Assembly (NCBI GenBank): GCA_902490585.1
Contig: CABUEI010000004.1
Coordinates: forward strand, 1 to 64,000
Direction of reading: 5' to 3'
Source of the DNA: an uncultured Oscillospiraceae bacterium
GTDB lineage: Bacteria > Bacillota > Clostridia > Oscillospirales > Ruminococcaceae
Length of the DNA: 64,000 bases
The notes beneath the pieces are model-generated. The model saw only the letters and a program-made list of their open reading frames with translations. It did not search any database and was not told the DNA's origin. Shown piece by piece: positions 17,156-25,854 of this stretch; the first letter of the stretch is position 1; each line of letters opens with the position of its first letter. The position numbers and the translations under genes are program-made.

Positions 17156-19468
17156 TTGTTTAAAATATTCGGGTATCTTAAAAAGAGTATACCGCAGGTT
17201 TTACTTATTATCGTCCTGCTTGTAATACAGGCATGGGGCGACCTTACTTTGCCGCAATATACATCGGATATAGTTGATATTGGTATTCAGAACGGCGGTA
17301 TTGAAGATGCGGCGGCTGACGCACTCACCGTTGACGGTTACAATGCCATAAAACTATTCATGAATGATGAACAGAAAAGCGTGCTTGAAAAGAGCTATGT
17401 GCTTGTGAATGCAGGCACAGCTACAGAAGAACAGAGAAATATGTATCCTGCGTCAAAAGACAGTGATGTATATTTTCTGAATGACCTTACAGCCGATGAA
17501 AAGACACAGCTTATTGACGCTGTCGGAATACCGATGACGGCGGCTGAAATGATGAGTGAGCTTTCTTTTGAAAACTTTTCTTCTATTACCGAAAAACAAG
17601 GTGTAACATTGCCGTTTACATCGTTTGAGCAGGCAGGACAGGTACTTGGAATTGATTCCGATAAGGCAAATGCATTGACAATTCTTTCCGCACTCGCAAG
17701 TACGGGAGCAATCGGCAATACAGATTTATCTGCATCAATTGATAAAATCGCTGATATGCCCGGAACTATCACTGAGCAGTCGGCTGTACTTTTTGTAAAG
17801 AATGAATATTCATCTCTCGACGTTGATATGAACGCTTTACAACAGAATTATCTGTTGTCAACGGGCGGCAAAATGTTGCTTATCGCTCTTCTTATGATGG
17901 CAGTGTCTGTAACAGTCGGTTTCTTTGCGTCCACAACAGCGGCAAAGGTCGGCAGAGATTTAAGAGCAAAAGTGTTTACCAATGTTGTAAGCTTTTCAAG
18001 CGCTGAAATTGACAAGTTTTCTACAGCCAGTCTTATAACAAGAAGCACTAATGATATCCAGCAGATACAGATGGTTATTGTAATGTTGCTCAGAATGGTT
18101 ATATATGCTCCCATACTCGGTATAGGCGGTGTATTCATGGTACTTACAACAGGTACCGGTATGGCGTGGATTATCGCCCTTGCCGTAATTGTTATTCTTG
18201 CGGTGGTGCTTATTCTGATGAAGATTGCGATGCCTAAATTCAAGCTCATGCAGAAGCTCGTTGATAAGCTCAACCTTGTTGCAAGGGAAATACTTACCGG
18301 TCTGCCTGTTATTCGTGCGTTCAGCCGTGAGAAGTATGAGGAAGAACGTTTTGATAACGCAAACAAGGATCTGACCTCTACAATGCTGTTTACCAACCGC
18401 ACAATGACCTTTATGATGCCTCTCATGATGATGATAATGAACCTTATCACCGTTCTTATTATCTGGGTAGGTGCAGGTCAGATTTCCGACGGTTCGCTCC
18501 AGGTCGGCGATATGATGGCATTTATCACCTATACAATGCAGATTGTAATGTCGTTCCTTATGTTGACTATGGTTTCTATTATGTTACCGAGAGCCGCAGT
18601 TTCGGCTGAAAGAATAAATGAGGTTATAACTGCAAAGAAGAGCATTAATGATAAAGAGAATGCTTCAACATTTGATAAGGCTTCAATGAAAGGCAATGTA
18701 CAGTTTGATCATGTATCATTCCGCTATCCCGATGCTAATGAAGATGTACTGACAGATATCAATTTCACCGCAAACGCAGGCGAAACCACAGCTATTATCG
18801 GCAGTACCGGTAGCGGTAAATCGACGCTCATTAATCTTATACCCAGGTTCTTTGATGTTACCGATGGTAAGATAACAATTGACGGTGTTGATATCAGAGA
18901 TGTAACACAGCACTCACTCCATGACATTATAGGTCTTGTAGCTCAGAAGGGCGTGCTGTTCTCTGGCACAATAGAAAGCAATATCAAATTCGGTGCCGAG
19001 AACGCAAGCGACGAAACCGTAAAGCTTGCTGCTGATGTTTCACAGTCGTCCGAGTTTATCGACAGTAAGCCGATGAAATACAACGAACCTGTTTCACAGG
19101 GCGGTACAAACGTATCAGGCGGACAGAAACAGCGTCTGTCAATTGCCCGTGCTATTGCAAAGGAACCTAAGATATATCTGTTCGACGACAGCTTCTCCGC
19201 ACTTGATTTCAAGACAGATGTAAAACTCAGAAAAGCACTTGCCGACAACATTCATGATTGTACGATTATTATCGTCGCACAGCGTATCAGCACAATACTC
19301 AATGCAGATAAGATAGTAGTGCTTGATGAGGGCAGGATTGCAGGCATAGGAACCCATGAGGAACTTATGGAAAGCTGTGAAGTGTACAGACAGATAGCTC
19401 ATTCGCAGTTATCTCAGAAAGACCTTGCGGCAATCAATAATGCAAAGGGGGGTACTGAAAATGCGTAA
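17156..19468 (+). CDS. ABC exporter subunit, permease-ATPase fusion (degenerate site)
   Basis: 770 residues, longer than the usual 580. The extra length is an insertion of about 190 residues between the first and second membrane helices (about residues 40-230), hydrophilic and presumably extracellular. Then come five more membrane segments and an ATPase domain: Walker A GSTGSGKST near residue 550, signature NVSGGQKQR, Walker B YLFDDSFSALD. The catalytic Glu after Walker B is Asp, typical of the degenerate half of heterodimeric exporters. TTG start at 17156 after AAGGAAG. It overlaps the partner gene by eight bases. Cargo unknown; drug or peptide export is the common role. Confidence 0.93.
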   Translation: MFKIFGYLKKSIPQVLLIIVLLVIQAWGDLTLPQYTSDIVDIGIQNGGIEDAAADALTVDGYNAIKLFMNDEQKSVLEKSYVLVNAGTATEEQRNMYPASKDSDVYFLNDLTADEKTQLIDAVGIPMTAAEMMSELSFENFSSITEKQGVTLPFTSFEQAGQVLGIDSDKANALTILSALASTGAIGNTDLSASIDKIADMPGTITEQSAVLFVKNEYSSLDVDMNALQQNYLLSTGGKMLLIALLMMAVSVTVGFFASTTAAKVGRDLRAKVFTNVVSFSSAEIDKFSTASLITRSTNDIQQIQMVIVMLLRMVIYAPILGIGGVFMVLTTGTGMAWIIALAVIVILAVVLILMKIAMPKFKLMQKLVDKLNLVAREILTGLPVIRAFSREKYEEERFDNANKDLTSTMLFTNRTMTFMMPLMMMIMNLITVLIIWVGAGQISDGSLQVGDMMAFITYTMQIVMSFLMLTMVSIMLPRAAVSAERINEVITAKKSINDKENASTFDKASMKGNVQFDHVSFRYPDANEDVLTDINFTANAGETTAIIGSTGSGKSTLINLIPRFFDVTDGKITIDGVDIRDVTQHSLHDIIGLVAQKGVLFSGTIESNIKFGAENASDETVKLAADVSQSSEFIDSKPMKYNEPVSQGGTNVSGGQKQRLSIARAIAKEPKIYLFDDSFSALDFKTDVKLRKALADNIHDCTIIIVAQRISTILNADKIVVLDEGRIAGIGTHEELMESCEVYRQIAHSQLSQKDLAAINNAKGGTENA

Positions 19469-21305
19469 TTCTCGCAGAGGAGGCCCCGGCGCTCCTGTAG
19501 AAAAGGCTAAGGACTTCAAGGGCAGTATCGGTAAGCTCGCAAAATATATGAGTGCATACAAGATTTCACTCATATTCGTGGTGATTTTTGCAATAACATC
19601 TACTGTTTTCAATATCATCGGTCCTAAACTGATGGGCAATGCCACAACGGAAATCTTCAATGGAATAGTGGCAAAAGTCAACGGTACGGGTGATATAAAT
19701 TTTGACACACTCGGTGCTATACTTCTCTTGCTTATAGGGTTCTATCTTATAAGCAGTATCTGTTCATTCATACAGGGTTGGCTGATGACAGGCATATCGC
19801 AGAAAGTCAGCTACAGGCTCCGTAAGGAACTTATCGCTAAAATAAACCGTCTTCCGATGAATTATTTTGACCGTTGTACAAACGGCGAAGCACTGTCAAG
19901 GGTTACAAACGATGTCGATACTCTTGCACAGAACCTGAATCAGAGCATAACACAGCTTGTCACCTCAATAACCACTATTATCGGCGTACTTGTAATGATG
20001 CTGTCGATAAGCCCGCTCATGACGCTTATCGCATTGCTTATTCTTCCCGTTTCAATGGTTCTTGTACTTATCGTGGTCAAGATTTCTCAGAAGTACTTCA
20101 AGGCACAGCAGGAATATCTCGGTCATATAAACGGACAGGTTGAAGAAATTTACGGCGGACACAATATTGTCAAGGCTTTTAACCGTGAAGAACGTGTAAT
20201 TAATGATTTCAATGAAGCAAATGATGTGTTGTATAAATCGGCGTGGAAATCGCAGTTCTTCTCAGGTATCATGATGCCGATAATGACATTCGTCGGAAAT
20301 CTCGGTTATGTAGGTGTTGCCATACTCGGAGGTTTGCTTGCGGCTAACGGAACAATAATGGTAGGCGATATTTTATCGTTTATCCAGTATGTAAAGAATT
20401 TCACACAGCCTATAAACCAGCTTGCTCAGGTATCAAGTATGCTTCAGTCAACTGCGGCAGCCGCAGAGCGTGTATTTGAGTTCCTTGCCGAAGATGAAGA
20501 AGAGCTTCGTGCAAAAGAACACGCTATGATTACCGATACATCGGGCAATACAAGAAATGTCACGACGCTTGATATTACAGGAGATGTAACATTCGAGCAC
20601 GTCCGTTTCGGTTACACTCCCGAAAAGATAATCATAAACGATTTCAGTGCAAGTGTAAAGCAGGGACAGAAGATAGCCATAGTCGGACCCACCGGTGCAG
20701 GTAAAACCACTATCGTCAAGCTCCTTATGCGTTTCTATGAGCTTAACGGCGGAAGAATACTTGTTGACGGTTACGATATAACCGACTTTGACAGGAGTGA
20801 GCTCAGAGAACTGTTCGGAATGGTGCTCCAGGATACATGGCTGTTTAAGGGCAGTATAATGGAGAATATCAGATACGGCAAGCTTGACGCTACAGACGAA
20901 GAGGTTATAGCCGCCGCTAAAGCCGCTCATGTTGACCATTTCATAAGAACACTTCCGGGTGGATATGATATGGAGCTTAACGAAGAAGCGTCCAACGTAT
21001 CACAGGGTCAGAAACAGCTTCTGACTATTGCAAGAGCAATTCTTGCAAATAATAAGATACTGATTCTCGATGAGGCAACAAGTTCAGTCGATACCCGTAC
21101 CGAAATTCAGATTCAGAAAGCTATGGACAATCTGATGAAAGGAAGAACCAGCTTTGTTATCGCTCACCGCTTATCTACGATAAAAGACGCAGATCTTATA
21201 CTTGTTCTGAAGGACGGCGATATAATAGAGCAGGGTAATCACGAAGAACTTATTGCAAAAAACGGCTTCTATGCAGAGCTTTATAATTCTCAGTTTGAAA
21301 GCTGA
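19461..21305 (+). CDS. ABC exporter subunit, permease-ATPase fusion (canonical site)
   Basis: 614 residues: six membrane segments (about 40-330), then Walker A GPTGAGKTT near residue 408, signature NVSQGQKQL, Walker B LILDEATSSVDT with the catalytic Glu intact, and H-loop IAHRLST. It is the partner of the preceding gene in a heterodimer. ATG at 19461 follows GGGGGG and overlaps the partner's end; an in-frame upstream ATG at 19425 lacks a ribosome site and lies within the partner. Confidence 0.93.
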   Translation: MRNSRRGGPGAPVEKAKDFKGSIGKLAKYMSAYKISLIFVVIFAITSTVFNIIGPKLMGNATTEIFNGIVAKVNGTGDINFDTLGAILLLLIGFYLISSICSFIQGWLMTGISQKVSYRLRKELIAKINRLPMNYFDRCTNGEALSRVTNDVDTLAQNLNQSITQLVTSITTIIGVLVMMLSISPLMTLIALLILPVSMVLVLIVVKISQKYFKAQQEYLGHINGQVEEIYGGHNIVKAFNREERVINDFNEANDVLYKSAWKSQFFSGIMMPIMTFVGNLGYVGVAILGGLLAANGTIMVGDILSFIQYVKNFTQPINQLAQVSSMLQSTAAAAERVFEFLAEDEEELRAKEHAMITDTSGNTRNVTTLDITGDVTFEHVRFGYTPEKIIINDFSASVKQGQKIAIVGPTGAGKTTIVKLLMRFYELNGGRILVDGYDITDFDRSELRELFGMVLQDTWLFKGSIMENIRYGKLDATDEEVIAAAKAAHVDHFIRTLPGGYDMELNEEASNVSQGQKQLLTIARAILANNKILILDEATSSVDTRTEIQIQKAMDNLMKGRTSFVIAHRLSTIKDADLILVLKDGDIIEQGNHEELIAKNGFYAELYNSQFES

Positions 21306-21362
21306 TAGCCGCACATTTTGCATAGTTTTAAAATGAAACTTGCAGATTTGGCGTATAAACTA

Positions 21363-21391
21363 TTGACAAACTCTGAAAAAAACTGTATAAT
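21363..21391 (+). promoter_or_regulatory. Consensus promoter upstream of HTH gene
   Basis: TTGACA, 17 bp, TATAAT: both hexamers match the vegetative consensus perfectly. A terminator hairpin starts about ten bases after the -10 box. Confidence 0.88.
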
Positions 21392-21400
21392 AATATCAGC

Positions 21401-21435
21401 AAAGGCGCAAAGCAGAAATGTTTTGTGCCTTTTTT
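21401..21435 (+). terminator. Terminator hairpin immediately downstream of a promoter
   Basis: AAAGGCGCAAA and TTTGTGCCTTT form an 11-bp stem (one G-U) around a ten-base loop, ending in a T run. It can end the ABC operon 95 bases upstream, but it also lies between the consensus promoter and the HTH gene, so it would act as an attenuator for that gene. Confidence 0.8.
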
Positions 21436-21465
21436 ATATTGTGTGGACAGCAGGAAGGTGCAAAT

Positions 21466-22149
21466 ATGGATAAGAAAGTATTCAAAGACAGACTTGCAGA
21501 AAACGAATATGAAAATATAAATGTACTACAGCTTTTCGGATTACAGGATGATGTTTATGTCGGTGGCAGTATAGAAATTTATCATAAGCCGTGCGGACAC
21601 ACCGACACCGTGATATTCAGACAGGGAATATATGAGAACACCGTTAACGAGTGCATAAACGATTATTGCAGTGAATGTCGTAGGAAGATGAATAACACCG
21701 TTGAGTTTGTGAAAAGTTATATCGAATGGCTGTATGTTGATGTGATTACCGATAACCACGGCAGAAAAACTATACTTAAAGACGGCGATTACAGAGAATT
21801 TTTCAAAAGTGACATCAATCTTGATAAATTCGTAAAACAGAATTATACCGATTATCCCATTGAACTTATGACTGCTATTGACAGGTTTATCTCGGATAAT
21901 CCCCGTTCTTTTACCGATGAAAGCGGCAGGAATATTTCTACCGTGAAGATAGATACAATAAAAAACCGTATAACTCATTTCAGAAACAAGTGTGGTATTT
22001 CAAGAAAAGAACTTTCCGACAAGACCGGTATAGCATTCAAAACAGTAGAAAATTACGAGCTCGGACGAACAAAACTGACTTCAATATCTGTTGACAACGC
22101 ATTCAGAATAGCACAGGTTCTCGGAATAAGCGCAGAATATCTTATATAG
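21466..22149 (+). CDS. Hypothetical protein with C-terminal XRE-type helix-turn-helix
   Basis: 227 residues. The C-terminus (about 165-227) is a classic Cro/C1 HTH: RNKCGISRKELSDKTGIAF, TVENYELGRTKL, then AFRIAQVLGISAEYL. The N-terminal 150 residues are not recognised; they hold PCGHTDTV and later CINDYCSECRRK, which could bind a metal (C-H...C-xxx-C-xx-C). ATG at 21466 is six bases after AGGAAGGTG. It stands alone between a terminator and the next gene's promoter. A DNA-binding sensor is plausible; no target is known. Confidence 0.82.
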   Translation: MDKKVFKDRLAENEYENINVLQLFGLQDDVYVGGSIEIYHKPCGHTDTVIFRQGIYENTVNECINDYCSECRRKMNNTVEFVKSYIEWLYVDVITDNHGRKTILKDGDYREFFKSDINLDKFVKQNYTDYPIELMTAIDRFISDNPRSFTDESGRNISTVKIDTIKNRITHFRNKCGISRKELSDKTGIAFKTVENYELGRTKLTSISVDNAFRIAQVLGISAEYLI

Positions 22150-22157
22150 CTGAAATC

Positions 22158-22186
22158 TTGACAACAAGCCAAAAAGCGAATATACT
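22158..22186 (+). promoter_or_regulatory. Promoter of the aspartoacylase-like gene pair
   Basis: TTGACA, 17 bp, TATACT, about 33 bases before the TTG start at 22219. It begins nine bases after the stop of the HTH gene. Confidence 0.8.
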
Positions 22187-22218
22187 TATATTATCATCAG
22201 ATTTGCGGAGGTAACCAC

Positions 22219-23151
22219 TTGTTACAAGATGTTGTATCCGTTTCGCTCCCTGTGAATGAACGGATGAGAATAAAAAAGAATCATTTTGAACCGTATAACC
22301 TTACGGGTAATGAGAAGCGTATCTGTATTGTTACGGGAATACACGGAGATGAGCTTGAGGGACAGTATGTCTGCTATGAGCTTATCAGAAGACTCAGTGA
22401 GAACGGACATCTGCTGAGCGGTATTGTAGATATCTACCCTTCGATGAACCCTCTCGGAATGGACTCTATCAAGCGTGAAATGCCTATATTTGATCTTGAC
22501 ATGAATATGATATTCCCGGGGTCTGAAACGGGTGCGGTAGCAGAGCACATTGCCGCCGCTATCATGAACGATATCAAAGGCGCAGATATATGTATTGATA
22601 TTCACGCAAGTAATATTTTTCTGCGTGAAATTCCGCAGGTGCGTATTTCGGAAGAAACCGCACCTAAGCTTTTGCCTTATGCAAAAATGCTGAATGTCGA
22701 TTTTATATGGGTACATTCGAGCGTTACTGTTATGGAAGCTACGCTCTCGCACAGCCTTAACAAAGCGGGAACACCTACTCTTGTCGCTGAAATGGGTGCA
22801 GGTATGCGAATTACAAAATCCTACGGCGATCAGCTTCTTGACGGTATATTCAATCTTATGTCAAAGATGGGAATATGGACGGGTGAAACGAAAAATGTGT
22901 CGCATCCCATAGTGTCTACCGACGGAAACGTGTCGTTTATATACTCGGATACATCTGGGATTTTTATGCCTGCGATAAAGCACTGGGCGGGAATATCAAA
23001 GGGAGACCATATCGGTGATATCCTGAATTCACTCACAGGCACTGTTGAGCAGGAAATATTCGCACCGTGCAGCGGTATTGTGTTTACTCTGCGTGAATAT
23101 CCTGTTGTATATGAAGGTTCATTGCTTGCCAGAATACTTGGAGGGTGCTGA
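22219..23151 (+). CDS. Succinylglutamate desuccinylase/aspartoacylase family protein (intact zinc site)
   Basis: 310 residues. Family zinc ligands are visible: TGIHGDELEG (His42, Glu45) and CIDIHAS (His129). The substrate-side pattern NPLGMDSIKRE...DLDMN..FPG matches the carboxypeptidase-like AstE/AspA fold. Such enzymes hydrolyse N-acyl amino acids or similar amides, but the substrate here cannot be named. TTG start at 22219, six bases after GGAGGT. The next gene is a paralogue that starts one base after the stop. The C-terminal third resembles the beta/barrel lobe of AspA proteins. Confidence 0.88.
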   Translation: MLQDVVSVSLPVNERMRIKKNHFEPYNLTGNEKRICIVTGIHGDELEGQYVCYELIRRLSENGHLLSGIVDIYPSMNPLGMDSIKREMPIFDLDMNMIFPGSETGAVAEHIAAAIMNDIKGADICIDIHASNIFLREIPQVRISEETAPKLLPYAKMLNVDFIWVHSSVTVMEATLSHSLNKAGTPTLVAEMGAGMRITKSYGDQLLDGIFNLMSKMGIWTGETKNVSHPIVSTDGNVSFIYSDTSGIFMPAIKHWAGISKGDHIGDILNSLTGTVEQEIFAPCSGIVFTLREYPVVYEGSLLARILGGC

Positions 23152-23152
23152 G

Positions 23153-24088
23153 ATGAATAAGGAAAATATAGTTACATTGAAGTCACCCTACCGTGACGAT
23201 TTTGAGATAAACGGTTACAGATTCGGCAAGGGAGAGAAAACATGCTGTATAGTAGGTGCAATGCGTGGTAACGAAGTTCAGCAGTTATATGTCTGCTCGC
23301 AGATTATCAGAGCACTTTCGGCAATTGAAAAGAAAGGTGATTTGGCTCACGGTAAGCAGATAATTGTAATACCGTCGCTGAATCCGTTTTCAATGAACAT
23401 ACAACGCCGTTTCTGGTCTGTAGATAATACAGACCTTAACAGAATGTTCCCGGGTGATGCAAACGGAAAAACAACACAGAGAATTGCCGCAGGAATATTC
23501 GACTTTATAAAAGAATATCAGTACGGCATACAGTTCACTTCGTTCTATATATCCGGCGATTTTATACCTCATGTAAGAATGATGGATACTGAGCATAAGA
23601 ACATAGGACTTGCAAATCTTTTCGGATTGCCGTACATTCTTCTGAGAAAGCCGAAACCGTTTGATACCACAACGCTTAATTTCAACTGGCAGAATTCAAA
23701 TACGAGTGCGTTTTCCGTGTACACAAACGAAACCGAACATATTGATGAGGGATCGGCACATATCGCAGTAGGTGCTGTATTGAGATTCTTGTCAAGAATG
23801 GGCGTTATAAAATATCAGAGCCACGGCGGATATATGGCTACCACTCTTGAGGAAGAACACCTGATGTCCGTACACGCCAAAAGCGGCGGAATATACCGCA
23901 GAATAAAACAACCGGGCGATGAAGTAGAGCAGGGTGATATAATGGCTGAGATCCTCGACCCGTTTGAAGGTACGGTTATCGAAGAAATCAAATCGCCATC
24001 CAACGGAATTGTATTCTTCGCACATAAATCTCCGCTTGTCCTTGAGAATTCGGTTGTATATAAGATAATCAAAAGGTTGCATATATAA
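23153..24088 (+). CDS. Aspartoacylase-family paralogue lacking zinc ligands
   Basis: 311 residues, alignable along its length with the preceding gene: LNPFSMNIQRRF and DNTDLNRMFPG correspond to the same positions. The metal site is lost: HGDE is replaced by RGNE (Arg38 for His) and the DIHAS segment by QFTSF (Thr129 for the third ligand). It is therefore probably not a zinc hydrolase; a partner, regulatory or binding role is inferred. The end (GDIMAEILDPFEGTVIEEI) resembles a biotinyl/lipoyl-like hairpin often seen at the C-terminus of this family. ATG at 23153 follows GGAGGGTG. Confidence 0.85.
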   Translation: MNKENIVTLKSPYRDDFEINGYRFGKGEKTCCIVGAMRGNEVQQLYVCSQIIRALSAIEKKGDLAHGKQIIVIPSLNPFSMNIQRRFWSVDNTDLNRMFPGDANGKTTQRIAAGIFDFIKEYQYGIQFTSFYISGDFIPHVRMMDTEHKNIGLANLFGLPYILLRKPKPFDTTTLNFNWQNSNTSAFSVYTNETEHIDEGSAHIAVGAVLRFLSRMGVIKYQSHGGYMATTLEEEHLMSVHAKSGGIYRRIKQPGDEVEQGDIMAEILDPFEGTVIEEIKSPSNGIVFFAHKSPLVLENSVVYKIIKRLHI

Positions 24089-24122
24089 CAAAGCCGATTG
24101 TGATTATAAAAATATAAAAAGT

Positions 24123-24160
24123 GAGCCATACAGAGCAGATATTCTCTGTATGGCTCTTTT
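24123..24160 (+). terminator. Strong intrinsic terminator after the aspartoacylase pair
   Basis: GAGCCATACAGAG and CTCTGTATGGCTC form a perfect 13-bp stem with an eight-base loop, followed by TTTT. Confidence 0.9.
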
Positions 24161-24525
24161 GTATCGGCCGTATACTGTAAAGTTGCCGAATAGAAAGGTT
24201 CTCGGCGTAAAGGTAGACTGATGGGAATTTTCTATCGATTTTTGCCGGGCAACCTACGTTTTATAAACGCTTCTTAAAAACGACCTCATATATATAACGT
24301 AGAAATGGTCAAAATCTAACATCGTTTTTGATGTTATTTTTGCTTTTTTGTGATATTTCGTATATATGCACAAAAATACGATTTTAAACTTTGTTGAATT
24401 GTCTATAATAACGATATAAAATATATCAAAAATTCCAATTTAAAACAATTATGTGGTTTGCCGTGATAAGTCGTTACAGAACACTTTTTCTGATTTTGAT
24501 AATTTCCGTTCACTCAAATGACAGC
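24161..24525. other. Gene-free intergenic stretch with possible RNA structure
   Basis: No coding region is supported. Nested complementary segments are GTTGCC (24182-24187) with GGCAAC (24248-24253) and ATAGAAA (24190-24196) with TTTCTAT (24229-24235). A short hairpin CGTTT-AAACG follows near 24257-24269, and AACATC/GATGTT near 24318-24336. A TATAAT at 24404-24409 has no good -35. The stretch becomes A+T-rich to the right. Confidence 0.4.
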
Positions 24526-24554
24526 AAAAGCCGGGTAAAACGCCCGGCTTTTTT
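24526..24554. terminator. Bidirectional terminator
   Basis: AAAAGCCGGG/CCCGGCTTTT perfect ten-base stem with a seven-base loop, flanked by A on the left and T on the right, so it can work on both strands. It lies just downstream of the leftward zinc-ribbon gene at 24605. Confidence 0.9.
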
Positions 24555-24604
24555 CTGTATTGATTTAGTAGGTTTTTTGAATCCTGAAATTTCGCTTTAA
24601 GCTA

Positions 24605-25318
24605 TCAGTTATTGTTGGGGTTTGCGGAACCGCAATTTGAACAGAATTTCTGTCCTGCTGTATTTCTGTTACCGCAAGCGCAGTACCAGTCGCCGTTAGC
24701 CTGAGGTATAGGTTGAACATTGTTCTGAGTTGCCTGACCGTAGGCGTTCTGTACAGGAGCCTGACCGTAAGAATTCTGTACGGGTGTTTGACCGTAAGTG
24801 TTCTGCATGGGTGCCTGACTGTAGTTGTTCTGAGCGGCAGATTGATTATATGTCTGCTGATAGGGCTGAGGCTGACCGTAGGGGTTAGACATTGCGGCAA
24901 TACGCTTGTTCTCGGCGTCTGCATTTGCGTTGGCAGTCCATACTTTATCAGCAAGTGCCTTGTATCCGAGAATGTTTGCGAAAACGCCGAAAGCCGTAAT
25001 AATAACATCAATTATTCCGACTACCCACATAACAGTTGTCATGATTGATATCGTTGTGTTTAAAAGCTCATCTGGGCTTATATATGTTGAATCAAAATCC
25101 GAACTGCTTATAGAATCCTCTATAATGCTTTTTAATCCGTCAGAGCTTAATATTCCTGCACCAAGGAATAAACCGATAAGATTGAAAAGTAAAAAGGCTG
25201 TAAATACCGTTAACAGTATATTGAGTATCATTATCGCTTTTCTCTTTCCTGAAGTCTGAACTTTTTTGTATCCGAAATACAGAACGAGTACCGGAATACC
25301 GAAACCTAAAACTAACAT
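24605..25318 (-). CDS. Membrane protein with Q/N/Y-rich linker and C-terminal zinc ribbon (paralogue 3 of 3)
   Basis: 237 residues, family not recognised. N-terminal membrane helices (about 1-18, 28-55 and 85-120) with KRKAIMILNILLTVF shared in spirit with its two neighbours. Then comes a low-complexity linker (about 150-215) of repeated units such as QAPVQNAYGQ and QTPVQNSYGQ, and finally a CxC/CxxC zinc ribbon (CACGNRNTAGQKFCSNCGS). Cytoplasmic placement of the ribbon is inferred. It is the last of three similar leftward genes. ATG at 25318 follows GAGGAAC. Function unknown; the zinc ribbon may bind protein or nucleic acid. Confidence 0.8.
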   Translation of the reverse strand: MLVLGFGIPVLVLYFGYKKVQTSGKRKAIMILNILLTVFTAFLLFNLIGLFLGAGILSSDGLKSIIEDSISSSDFDSTYISPDELLNTTISIMTTVMWVVGIIDVIITAFGVFANILGYKALADKVWTANANADAENKRIAAMSNPYGQPQPYQQTYNQSAAQNNYSQAPMQNTYGQTPVQNSYGQAPVQNAYGQATQNNVQPIPQANGDWYCACGNRNTAGQKFCSNCGSANPNNN

Positions 25319-25344
25319 TTTAGTTCCTCTCTTTCAATAAATCT

Positions 25345-25845
25345 TTATTTTTTAAGGCTGCCGCAGTAAACACAGAACTTGTTTTCGGGTTCGTTGTATT
25401 TTCCGCAACTGCCGCATTGCCATGGCGTTGATGTTTCCGCAGTTGTAAAGTGCATCTGTTCATCACCTGAGCGATTCACATAGGTATTTCTTACAACCTG
25501 TGTGTTTCTCGTATGCTGTTCTTTCAGCGCCGATTGTGTAAGTTCATCGTTAATTACAGCTTTATATCCTAAGACACAGGCGATTATTCCCAACACAACT
25601 ATAGCTCCGTAATACAGTGCTACCGCACCGTAGGTAAACGAAGTGAAGAAGTAAACAGTTCCCGATGAGTGTACAAAATCATAATACGCAGAAGAAATTC
25701 CGATAAGCACAATAATCTTTAACGAAATAAGTACGGTAAGTATTATGGTCATTACTTTTATTGCGGTACGCTTGCTCAGTGTCGGATAGCCTTTATATGA
25801 ACTCCACACGATAAGAACCGCAATGGCAAGTCCTATACTTAGCAT
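25345..25845 (-). CDS. Membrane protein with C-terminal zinc ribbon (paralogue 2 of 3)
   Basis: 166 residues. Three or four hydrophobic segments (about 1-15, 26-50, 65-95) with KRTAIKVMTIILTVL, a short polar linker, and a final zinc ribbon with CGSCGKYN and CVYCGS. It is like its neighbours but has almost no linker. The stop is 26 bases before the next gene. ATG at 25845 is preceded by AAGGAGG. Function unknown. Confidence 0.8.
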   Translation of the reverse strand: MLSIGLAIAVLIVWSSYKGYPTLSKRTAIKVMTIILTVLISLKIIVLIGISSAYYDFVHSSGTVYFFTSFTYGAVALYYGAIVVLGIIACVLGYKAVINDELTQSALKEQHTRNTQVVRNTYVNRSGDEQMHFTTAETSTPWQCGSCGKYNEPENKFCVYCGSLKK

Positions 25846-25854
25846 ATTTCCTCC

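Noticed and set aside
17848..18450. 200-codon minus-strand frame in an ABC gene
   Set aside because: Hydrophobic composition mirrors the membrane helices on the other strand; shadow.
22222..22752. 176-codon minus-strand frame opposite the aspartoacylase-like gene
   Set aside because: Lies wholly within a conserved gene; no promoter or recognisable protein.
24210..24282. Possible 18-codon peptide starting ATG near 24222 after AAAGG
   Set aside because: Very short, inside a potentially structured region, no similarity recognised.
24381..24409. TATAAT in the 24 kb gene-free stretch
   Set aside because: No acceptable -35 at 16-18 bp, unlike every confident promoter in this window.
24710..24860. 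Repeated units considered as a CRISPR or tandem DNA repeat
   Set aside because: They encode the Q/N/Y-rich linker of a membrane protein; units are imperfect and in frame, with no spacers.
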